A stretch of 30,755 nt of DNA from Parachlorella kessleri (taxonomy: Eukaryota > Chlorophyta > Trebouxiophyceae > Chlorellales > Chlorellaceae), in contig BBXU01000498.1 in assembly GCA_001598975.1 (NCBI GenBank), forward strand, positions 1-30,755. Direction: 5' to 3'. Shown piece by piece: positions 11,111 to 21,031 of this stretch. The position numbers were made by a program, and so were the translations under genes. Numbering within the stretch: the stretch's first letter is position 1; every line of letters begins with the position of its first letter. The notes below the pieces were generated by a model. It searched no databases and was not told the origin of the DNA. It was given only the letters and a program-made list of their open reading frames with translations.

Positions 11111-14100
11111 TTACATATCCCATTTAGAACATGCAGCTGCCCCATGATCTCTGTATTCCTGTCGGCTGACTGCTAAGCGAGCGTAATCAGGAGTCAGTGC
11201 AAGCAATCGGCCCCCCTGCCAAGCGCTGGTGGCAGGGTCCTGCGCTAGATAGATGCCGACCTGCACGCGCAATAGGCAGAGGGAGTGAGAAGCATAGGGG
11301 GTATGCTGCACCACAGGTACTCACAAGGTCTGTCTTAATTGGCAGGCGGCCAAGGCACAGGGAATTGGTTGTATCCCTTGCACACTGCCTGCCAGACGCT
11401 GAGCACGCGATCCATACATCGCATCGCTTGCCGCCATCAACAACTATGGTAAGGCTGGACTGCAGACATTCAAAGAGGCTGCAATGGGCAGCTTGGGCAG
11501 GCAGCTAAGTCTGGAATTCTAGATGATCAAGTCCGGAGGGTAAGGCACCATATTCCGTTGAGGCATTGTAGCAAGGCGCCGCACCTTGTAGTCATCGGGC
11601 ACCAACGGCCGCAGCTCGGTATACAAGCGTTCCCGAAACCCGGGGCACCGGCAGTTGCCACCTGCAACCTCCATCAGATACAAGCTGACTTAGCCTCTGG
11701 GGCACAGCTGGAGCTGGTAAGTATGGATTACGGCTTAGAACCAGCCATCCCGCGATGCCAAGTCTGATGGGCCCACGTGTGGGTCAGCAACTTTTCCAGA
11801 CCAGTACATTGACTCGACCGGTTGTTTTGAGGGTAAGGGTCCCTACTCCTCTCACCGAGGCCTCACCTGTGAGCAGCACGTTGGAGTACAGCAGGCCATG
11901 GAGGTGCGGGTGCACCGCCTGTACCGCTGCCACAATGGCCTCCGCCAGCCCAGCCTCCTCCATGCCAATGTCTGCACATAATGAGGTGGCACAAGGGGCT
12001 GAGGAAGTCAAAGAGAAGACCCACGGCGACGGCTGTTTCCTGCTTGATTTCTCGTTTTTCCTCGTGTTTTGGAATCAGGAAGGCAGAGCACATCTGCACA
12101 CATGTGATAGCTCTAGCAGCGCAACCATGCTTCACCACCCTTCACATTGCCCAGCCTGACATAATACACAACATTCACATGCTCCATGACACACATGTAG
12201 GTTCCAGTCCTGCTTGCCAATGCTTTTGGGTTACCTGAGGGATGGAAGAGAGCCTCAGGCACCATGAAGCGCTCATTGTTGACCACCAGCACCTGATGGC
12301 AGCAGTGCCATGATTTGTGATAACGCATATCTTTGAGCCCCTCAACTTGTCAGGCAACATGTCCCTCAGCATGCAGCGACATGTTGTAAGGCTCATGTAT
12401 GCGCTGTCCAACCTTCAATCAGCATCTAGCTTAGTAGCATTTTGTTCTTACACAAGAGGCTTCCCACAGGAGCTGTCCCAACCACATTACCCAGGTGCAA
12501 AGGGCAGTGCGACAGGGCAAGGCTTCAAGGAACCCCCCTTCACCACGATGATGCACCGAGAGCATTGCCCCAGCTTACTCGACCAAGTCACAACCAACTA
12601 ATCGGCCAAACTTTGAAAGTCTGGCTTACCGTTTCCTGTGGCGGCGGCGGTGCCCCCGGCTCCGGCCGCTTGGGCTTTTGCCACATCTCCTCAACGGGTC
12701 GCACATGGCCCCAGGTGCTGGTCACCCCATCAGGCAGCACATACTCTCTCCTGAACACGTGCCACACCAAGGAGAGTGTGACTATGCATGTGTCGGCAAC
12801 CAACAAAACCGCTGCTAACTGTGCAAATTTCGCGGCGCCCCAGCAGGAGTGAGCAGGAGGAGCGGACTCTTCCGCGCTTCATGCCCTAGCCACATCCTAC
12901 TCAACCCAGTCCCCACACCTGCCCTTCCCCAATGTCTGCTTGTGCCCTCTGCCTATGTATTTCCCAGCCTCCGATACACTTCTGAATCCCGCATTCCCCG
13001 GCCAAGAGCTCCGAAGAGCAGGGACGGCAGTGGGTGCGGCCTTATGGAAGAGCCCGCACTAGGTCCCACCTGTGCACCGACTGCCGCTGGCGTGCCGCCT
13101 GCAGGTCTGCGCGCGTGTCCTGGCTCACAAAGCACAGCTGGTCCTTGATGTGCTCCATGAGGTACGCCTCACCCATCATGTTGATGCTCCTGCAGGCACC
13201 ATCAGCAGCCAGGAGGCTGACCATGTGACGAAGGAGGGGAGGGAGTTGGCGGGGGTCCACAGCCAGGGCTTAAGTTCCTTCGGACTCGAATGAGCCCTTG
13301 CACATCATGCCATAACTCCCACAAACACAGCCCCCAAGGCCATTCCACATGCGCTTGGCCTTTCCAATTCCGATGCCAGAGCCTGCCAAATGTCGCCAGC
13401 GTCACCTGTAGGAGACCAACTCCTTCATGAAATTGGTCAGAGCCTTGCCCCCAAGGTCAATCCGCCGTATGCCCTGCCGCAGCACCCGCCAGTCAAACAC
13501 GGGGACGGTATGGGTGAAACTGAACCCTGAGTCAACTACCAGCCCGCAGCCTACAGGAACGGACATATAGGGCAGCGGGTCATGCACACCAGAGGCACGA
13601 CAAATCCAGGAGCAACGCAGCTGGCCATGCACCTCAACCGTGCATGGATCCTTGCAAAGCAGCGTTCTGCTTGCGCCAAGGCTAGCATGGACAAGCCGAT
13701 CTGTGCTGTAGGGACGACGCTGGGGCTTCCAGTGACAGGTAGCCCTCGGTGGAAGCTGAAGAGGTGTCCACGACATGCTCAAATCTGCACTCACCGGCTG
13801 CATTGGCTGGTAATTGCGGGTAGGCGGCTGCGTGGGCTCGCAGGCTCAGCGCCGCTGGCGGAGCCATGACGAGAAACTGGAAGCCCAGCTCGTCAAAGAC
13901 CACCTACAATAGCGGAGCAGCCTCATGATGGCCAGGCTCCGCTGCATGTACATACAATGGCCTCTGCAGACAAGACATCCCGTCGGTCCTGGTCGAAGAC
14001 AAGGACAAGCATGCTAAAAGACCACCCCTTTGCACCATCGGAAATCCACCTTCAGCTTGCAAAGCACCAAGCCCTACCGTGCCAACTGTAGGAGCCACCC

Positions 14101-14932
14101 AGGACAAGCTGTGCAGGCACCTTAGCACGAGCACCACGTCGACGTACGACCTGACGCCCGTGTCACAGGTCTGCCCCCACCGACCTGCAGCGCGGCCTCC
14201 CGGAGAGCCGGCAAGTTCAGGTATGGCTCCGTCAGGACCAGCCCACACTCGCGAGGCTGCACCTGGAGCAGTTGACGCAGGGCCCTGCGGCAAAAGGCTG
14301 GGAAGAAGCTGTCCTGAAAGGGACAGGATCTGCCAGCTTCGGTGAGATTAGTGTCAGCCTCCAGCTGAGCAGCTTGGCAGCCCTTCTGGGAACAGAAAGC
14401 GATAGGCTGCGGAGGACAGGCTACATATTGCAATTGAAGTCCAAGTGTTTTGCCGGGTAAGTGTGTAGGCTCCAAGCGGGTCACCACCCTAGGGCAGACT
14501 GCCTCCTGCGCCTTGTGTGATTGCCAGACAGCTTGCTCCCTCACCGAAGCCAGATGTCCTTCTGCACATCCCAGGCCACGACATAGCCCCTATCCACTGG
14601 TCGCCGCACGGCCAGTGACACCACGTCCTTGACGCCGAGCACAGCATCGCCCACCAGTAGCTGGCGCTCGCCCTTCACACGGGCAGTGCAGTTAGGGAAC
14701 ACTCTGCACAGGCAAACACGCGTAGGCACAGCTGGGCAACGAGCCTGGTGGCTGGGTGTGATCTAGGTTGGCTGTGGAGGCCCGCAGCTGCTGGGATTAC
14801 TCGGTGGGGTTGATAGCTCTCGGGTTGCTGCCCGTACAGGCTGCGCCCCTACCTGGGCTCTGCCTGCTGCACAGTGCCGGCTTTGCAGGTGCACCCTCCG
14901 CTGTCCAAGACCACTATGGTCTGCAGAGTCAT
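11111..14932 (-). CDS. ARP6: Actin-related protein 6 (SWR1 complex)
   Basis: Arp6 is a nuclear actin-fold subunit of the SWR1 remodeller, which exchanges H2A for H2A.Z. Eleven exons in transcript order: 14932-14853, 14703-14545, 14284-14185, 13903-13795, 13550-13406, 13189-13070, 12750-12630, 12292-12235, 11971-11867, 11661-11585, 11260-11111, giving 407 residues (human ARP6 has 396). Diagnostic segments: TIVVLDSGG (N-terminal strand), RGYVVAWDVQKDIW, LVLTEPYLNLPALREA, VVDSGFSFTHTVPVF (phosphate-loop region), RRIDLGGKALTNFMKELVSY, HIKDQLCFVSQD, EYVLPDG, NERFMVPEALFHPSDIGM, YSNVLLTGGN, and SAWQGGRLLA near the C-terminus. It has the Arp6-type RIDLGGK.LTN...SYR segment rather than the actin one. 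The stop is TAA after SKWDM. All introns are GT-AG with consistent phases. Confidence 0.95.
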
Positions 14933-15416
14933 GGCGGGCGGTGTTGAGCCTCTCATGAGCCCAACAACAGGTGTAGTTGTTATGTCATAGCCAAGTAGCT
15001 AGGTGCAAGAAAGCAAAGAAGATTGGGCTGATCGCTTTCTCCCTGGCCAAAGGCCTCCAATCCACAAGCATTCTGTCAAAGTGGTCCTATTACAATGCTG
15101 ATACGCATGCTTGCCTGTTAATGATGCGACAAGACGTCTGTTGGCGCGGCCAACGAGGACAAAGCGCACAAAGCAGGGTTTCTGGCATCGCACATCGGAT
15201 AGCAAACCCAGGGGGTGCGCTAAGCGCAACAGAGCACAAGTCCTAGTTGGGCGCCGTATCGACACGTCAACCTCGATCCCACGCCCGGACTTCGTCCCAC
15301 ACCATGACACAGTGCCTGCAAGTCCTGGCTTGACGCTGCTTTTGTGTGCCGCTGAACACGTACTGAGACTCAAGTACCTGCCAGTCCTAGACACCTAGCG
15401 CTGCCAGCTAGGACTA
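14933..15416. promoter_or_regulatory. Shared upstream region of ARP6 and GPAT9
   Basis: These 484 bases lie between the divergent start codons of ARP6 and GPAT9. Promoters and leaders of both genes are expected here. I found no clear TATA box or other named element. Confidence 0.45.
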
Positions 15417-18400
15417 ATGACAGTGACTTTCGCCACCGGCCACCGCAAAGAGTCGCACAGCTTGAGCCACCCCAACCCTCAGGAGGAGCAACATCACACC
15501 TCCGTTGCTGGGCTGGGAAGGTAAGAACATAATAAGTGCTGTTGTCTTCCACTTAAAGTTGCCCATGACCCTCAAGCCCGGCAGGCCTGGTGCTTATCTT
15601 CGTGCCACCCACAGTATGGGTTTCAGGATGGCTCTGTCAGGGTCTGTGGCCTTGAACAAGTGGAGTAATATCAGCCGGCTCCAACGCTGCATAGCTGGGC
15701 AAACACCGCTGTTTAGCTACCTGATTTGGTTATCGGCTGTTGCAGCTTCAAGCACAGATACCTGAGCACGACCGACCTCTCTCAGCTAGATGTGGGGGGC
15801 TCTGATGACCTGGATGCGGACAGGGAAAAGAAGATACAGGAGAGGATAGAGGTAGGGCATGTCGGGCCTGAAACCTCACTTGACACGCGGCACAGGGCGC
15901 AAATGGGTGTGTTTTCAAACTGGGTACTAGGAGACAGCCGCGGGGTTGTGGGGCAGAGATTGTGGATGTGTTCCCTTGCGGGCGCTGCTGGCCAGTATAC
16001 CTTGTACTACAAGAGCTGCTGGTGCTTCACGGCACAAGTGTCTGATCTTGTCCGCCCGCCTGCGTGCCGTGCAGCAACTGTATGTGGATGCTGAGCGCGA
16101 GAAGCTGGCTGGCGGAGAGCGATTGCTACTGTAAGTCGCTCGGCATGCCTGTGGTGGACCGTCAGGTTTCTCCATATGCAAGAGTATGTGATGAGCTTGG
16201 CTCCACAGCTCCCCGCTCCAAGGGGGGCTGGTGCTGCGTTCCCCTCCTAACCCGGATGGAACAAGTGGTTCAAATGTCCTTGTGCCCCTGGCCGCCCCGC
16301 CTTCCTACGACATTATGGGGTTCTGGGATATCCGTAGCCCTCCCAGAGCGCCGTGGCTACGCGGTGCGGCTGGAGCCTCTGTCACCCTTTCCTCCTGGGT
16401 TGTGCTCCAGGCCAGATGTGCTGGATATCAGCGCGACGCTCAATGATGCTGCCGCCGCCATTGTGGACGACTCTTTCCTGCGCTGCTTCAAGGTGTGGCC
16501 CTGCAATGCTGCCCTCTGTAACCCTCTGGTGCTCCCTGGGTCTTGGATGCTTCACTGCATGCCACGTCTGCGTGGGACCTCCAGGGTGGCTTCAAGCCTG
16601 CGTGCTACCCAGCTCCCAGCACAGGTTTGGACCGCTGCCTGTAAGTAGTACTGAGTGGACTGCGACGTTGCCCGACAGGTTCAAGGCTCGGCCCCCTCAA
16701 GGCGATGCTGTGCTTGCTGCAGAGTCTGCTTGATGAGCCGTGGAACTGGAATCCGTACCTGTTTGTCCTCTGGTGCATCGGCGTGTTTGTGCGAAATTTC
16801 ATCTTGTTCCCCATCAGGTCAGCCTGGGGCTGCTAAGGCCATGGTCACGGGCTGTTTCTGTTAGCTTGCCTTGCTGCATCTTCTCTACGCTCAGGTCCTG
16901 CGCAGCATTGCTCTTTCTTATTTTCCGAGTAGCCTTAGGGTTGCGGTCTGTCACACTACCCGGCGCAACCTCGCACAGATTCCTGACCGGCCATGGCAGC
17001 ATGGAAGTGGCTGCGTAGCCTGGTGCTACCAGCGCTTCTGTTGCACAAGCTAACTGAAGTCAAGGGCTGTGCAGGCTGCTCTGCCTGCTAGCTGGTTTCA
17101 TCATCTTCATGGTCGCTTTCAGCCTGGTTGGCCTCATATGCCAGGTAGGTCACCTGTGGCAGTGGGCTGCAGAAGTGGCTAGTTATCGTGGCGAGAGAAC
17201 TTGCTTATAGTGACCAGCTGTAGTAGCAATGCATGGGTTGTGGGCAGTGCGGAGAGTAGGCATGGGGCGTGGTCTGTTGGTTGACAAATTGGTCTTGACC
17301 TACTGCGCCTTGGGTTACCTGGCAGGTGTGGCTGTCTTGCAGCACTTGCCTGCGCTCCTTCTTCTGGCAGCTCCTCTCCTCACCTGCTGTTGCCGCCCTA
17401 TGCTGTTGCAGGGACACCGACGGGCGCATTGGGAGCGATGGCTTGTGCAGTTTATGTGCAAGGTGTTTGTCTTCAGCTGGACAGGTGGGTGGGGCAGCTG
17501 TCCTTGGCAGTGTGCGCCGTGGGAGCAGGGGCTTCCGCAGGTGCTACTGTTTACATACGTGGTATTGCCGGCTAGAACCGAGACGTGGTGTCTTCCATGC
17601 GGACCATTGACAGTTTGGAAAACCTACTCAACCTGTTGGTTTGAGGTTTTTTGAAATCATTGTAGACATAGGCTGGGCTTAGGGTTGAGCCGCACCCCCT
17701 TGCTGCAGGTGTCATCCGATACCATGGGCCCAAGCCTGTGCCTCGCGCCAACTATGTGTGGGTGGCCAACCACACCTCCATGATTGACTACCCTGTGCTT
17801 TGCGCCTTCTCGCCATTCGCAGCCATCATGCAGCTACATCCTGGCTGGGTGAGTGGTAGATCTGAGGAAAAGTGTCCTGGGGAATATTGGTTATTTTTGG
17901 GTTCTCTTGGGCCCGTTGGAGGTTGCGCTTGCCTCGCTAAAGCATCCATATCACCTTTTGTTGATAACTGTAGTGAGACTGCTGCTTACCGCTTCTTTTG
18001 TGCAGGTGGGGGCGGTACAGAAGCGGTACCTCAACGCTCTGGGCTGCCTCTGGTTTAACCGGACAGAGGTGAGCAGGTTTGAGTTGGAGGCTCTTCCCGG
18101 CAGTTTATGTTTGACCACTGCTAGGGGTGGCGTGTGGCCTGTGGTGTTGTGTGCAGCGGGCTGTTGGCTTCGCTTGCAAGGCTGGTGTGCTTCCTCGCTA
18201 CATTGCTATTATCGCTTGGCCTCTCGCCTCCCCTAACGCCTGCCCCCTCCCAGCCATTCGCCCAGGCCAAGGACCGGCAGCTGGTTCAGGAGCGTATGAA
18301 GGCACACGTGCGCAACCCCGACTCAGCGCCGCTCCTCATCTTCCCGGAGGGCACCTGCGTCAACAACGAGTACTGCGTCATGTTCAAGCGGGGGGCCTTT

Positions 18401-19761
18401 GACTTGGGTGAGATTGGGGGGGCTGCGGTGTGGGTGACACGCTGAAGGGGCGCACACCTAGAGTTCTGGGGCAAGCAAGGAGGATTGAGCGTTCCTTCCG
18501 CAGGTGCTGCATGGAAGGGGCCTGTGTTAGGTGCTGTAGTCAGGTTCAGGTGCAAGATGACGATACTTGAGAGGTGGGAAGGTGATGGTATCTAGCCTTC
18601 TGTCCTGACCTGTAAGTGTGTCTGTGTACAATGAGGTGCAGGCGCCACCGTGTGCCCTATTGCCATCAAGTACAACAAGATTTTTGTGGATGCTTTTTGG
18701 AACTCCAAGCGGCAGTCCTTCACAGCACATCTGGTGAGCTGCAGCAGCATGGCAGTTTGCTTGTATGGCGCGTTGCCGGCTGGGCACAGCTATGTGTCCA
18801 GGATTTGAATGTCTGCCCTGTATTGCATCACTTGTACACCTACAGCTTGCCTATGCTGGGTAGGCATTTGAACCGCGACGCCTAGTCTGATGCCATCCCA
18901 GCAACGTGGCCTAGTGGGATCAGTTTGGCTGCTGGTGAATGTTTAAAAGAGCTACAGGCAGTGCACACCATGTCATGCCAGTTTTCCTGGGAATTTGACT
19001 CTTCAGCATGGGCCGCTGCGTCGTAGGCCGGGGTGTTGTTGGCGGTTACATGCTGTATGTGCTCACTCGCTGTGCACTGCCCTGACTGAAAGGTGTCCTG
19101 AGAGCTGACAAGGACCGTGTTCCTTATCGCATACCTGCCCCCCTGGCCCCCTTGCAGTTCAAGATTATGCGGTCCTGGGCGTTGGTGTGCGACGTGCATT
19201 TTCTGGAGCCGCAGACACGCCGCCCCGACGAGAGTGCCCAGCAGTTTGCGGAGCGCGTGCAGCGCCTGATTGCGGAGCGGGCGCGGCTGAAGGTGGCGCC
19301 CTGGGATGGGTACCTCAAATACTACAACCTGGGCGAGAAGGTGCGGCCCGTGTGCCTCTGTTTCTTGGCTGAGGAGTTACTCATGCTGTAATGCATGCTT
19401 GGGGACAGGAGGGTGCAGCCGGCCCCACACACTAGGACGGCAGCAGAAAAGGACGTCGCTGTCACTATTGAAGCAGCGAAGGCCCAAGAGGCCGGACGCA
19501 CAATTTGAGCATGTGTTGAGGGAGGACCTCAAGGGCGGCTTGCTGCGTCTATTTGGCTTAGCCGGCAGATGCCTGACAGGCTCTTCTTTTACCCTGACTA
19601 CCCCGCAGCACCCCGACCTGATCGAGAAGCGGCGCAAGGTGTATGCGGACCTGGTACGCCCCTATGCCACAGCACCCTCCCCCAAAGCGCCGCGGCTCGC
19701 CACCCTGGGTTCTCCTACCGCTGCCGGGAATGGTGCCGCTGCCAATGGCAGCAGCAAGTGA
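15417..19761 (+). CDS. GPAT9: Glycerol-3-phosphate acyltransferase 9 (ER)
   Basis: GPAT9 transfers an acyl group from acyl-CoA to sn-glycerol-3-phosphate at the ER, the first step of membrane lipid and triacylglycerol synthesis. Exons: 15417-15520, 15746-15851, 16075-16130, 16209-16264, 16347-16492, 16723-16817, 17075-17144, 17412-17484, 17709-17848, 18006-18068, 18266-18407, 18642-18733, 19158-19340, 19609-19761; about 492 residues. The family core is unmistakable: LNDAAAAIVDDSFLRCFK, EPWNWNPYLF, hydrophobic membrane segments in exons 6-7, SWTGVIRYHGP, the catalytic NHTSMID block (His codon 17771, Asp codon 17786), the FPEGTCVNN block (18341), CPIAIKYNKIFVDAFW, and PWDGYLKYY. The N-terminus is longer than in land-plant GPAT9. 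The 16264/16347 junction is uncertain: frame changes between 16209 and 16492, and the proposed 82-base intron has only a moderate donor. Confidence 0.94.
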
Positions 19762-19830
19762 GCTTTGGGCTGAGCAGTCACTGCTAGCTGATGGTGGCAA
19801 CTGAAGTGCTGTAGCCTCAGCCAGATTTCT

Positions 19831-20165
19831 ATGAGCCCCGTTTGGCATGAGGTCACGCAGCGGATTGATCTGGTGAAGCAGTTGGTGGAGCCGTTGTATG
19901 AGGCGGTGGGTTTAATGCTTTCTGCCTGGGGTGGGAGTGTAACCTTTGTTGGCTGACCGGTGGCTCAGCATGCTGGGCAGTGTCATCCATGCCCAATAGT
20001 GATGTTGCAGGGAAAGGAAACGGAAACGTTGCTTTTGTTAGCTTCATGGTGTTGTCTCTGTGGCCAGGAGGTCAGGGAGATAGACGTCAGATCATGGGTC
20101 GTACTCACTTAACGATATCCTGCTCTGTTTTTTTGTGTGGCAGGCAACGCAGACAGACGACCCAG
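19831..20165 (+). other. Possible short exons downstream of GPAT9
   Basis: An ATG at 19831 opens 25 codons (MSPVWHEVTQRIDLV...LYEA), ending at a GTGGGT donor at 19906. A 22-base segment at 20144-20165 has a very good polypyrimidine tract and AG before it and a GTAATG donor after it, and phase is kept between the two. The peptide is helical and charged and looks coding, but I do not recognise it and found no convincing continuation. The start lies only 70 bases after the GPAT9 stop, so this may instead be part of the GPAT9 3' region. Confidence 0.22.
19938..19942 (+). terminator. Candidate poly(A) signal of GPAT9
   Basis: TGTAA lies 177 bases past the GPAT9 stop, a usual distance for chlorophyte transcripts. 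Confidence 0.45.
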
Positions 20166-21031
20166 GTAATGGTGAACCGCCTCGTTTAGGCTGGTTGGAT
20201 TTGTGCTCCTGCTATATAGTCATGGTTTCAGTGCAAAGTGCAGGATGGGAGGGGAGGATCCTTTTGGATGTTGAGAGTGAGGGGTGGTAACAGTGCAACG
20301 GGGTAAAGTTAGGATTTGGTGCACAGGCTGATGCAATCTTTGGGATTTAGTGAAACCGCATGCCCCTAATGCTTCTGTTGAGTGAATGTTGCAAGCTGGA
20401 GTTGACATTTCGATGCATGAACTGCTTTGCTGGAATATGTCTGTTATTTGCCATTGTGCGGGTGTTTATATGCAGGAGCTGTGAGTGCAAGGCATGTTTA
20501 TGTGGTGTACCAACACCGTATTGTTATGGATCCAATGGCAACTTATGGACTTGCACGCACCAGCCCACCCGACTTGTGGGTCGGGTGGGCTGGAAGTTGG
20601 GTCTGTCTCATTCAACTTGCACTTGCTGATATCCTTTTGCCCATTTGCTCCAGACATCCGCAAAAGCTGTCAAAAGATTTGAACTCGACATGCACAGACA
20701 ACATGCAATCCAGCCATGTCAGTCCAGCCCAGCTCTCACTCCCTGTTTGCCCTACCTGCCACCCGTGTTAACAACTTGCCACGTCGACGCACGAGTTGCA
20801 GAGCACGTGCCGCAACAAACATATGCGCTTACCTGCACTGCATGTGGCATGCGCTTACCTGCACCAAAAAGCATGCAATCCAAGTCCTTTCTCTCAAAGA
20901 GTTCCTTGTCTCCAGCCAAGTCTTCCGATACTTCATATCTCCTAATCTAATCCTCCTGCCACCACAAGGAAGCGGCCGTGCAACCAACAAAGCCACCCCA
21001 CTTGGTCAGGGAATTGCTCCTCCCAGGACCT
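20166..21031. other. Intergenic stretch between convergent genes
   Basis: I recognise no gene. An open plus-strand frame runs through 20427-20771, but it contains the hairpin at 20560-20593 and ends in low-information sequence. The right part is the 3' flank of the plastid-protein gene. Confidence 0.4.
20560..20593. repeat. Strong 13-base hairpin
   Basis: The arms ccagcccacccga and tcgggtgggctgg are perfect inverted repeats separated by eight bases. The GC-rich stem would be very stable in RNA or single-stranded DNA. It lies in the convergent region between GPAT9 and the plastid-protein gene. Confidence 0.75.

Noticed and set aside
16064..16648. 194-codon plus-strand frame through the N-terminal part of GPAT9
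   Set aside because: Only 16347-16492 of it is coding in this frame; upstream it is a shadow of exons 3 and 4 read in another frame plus intron sequence.
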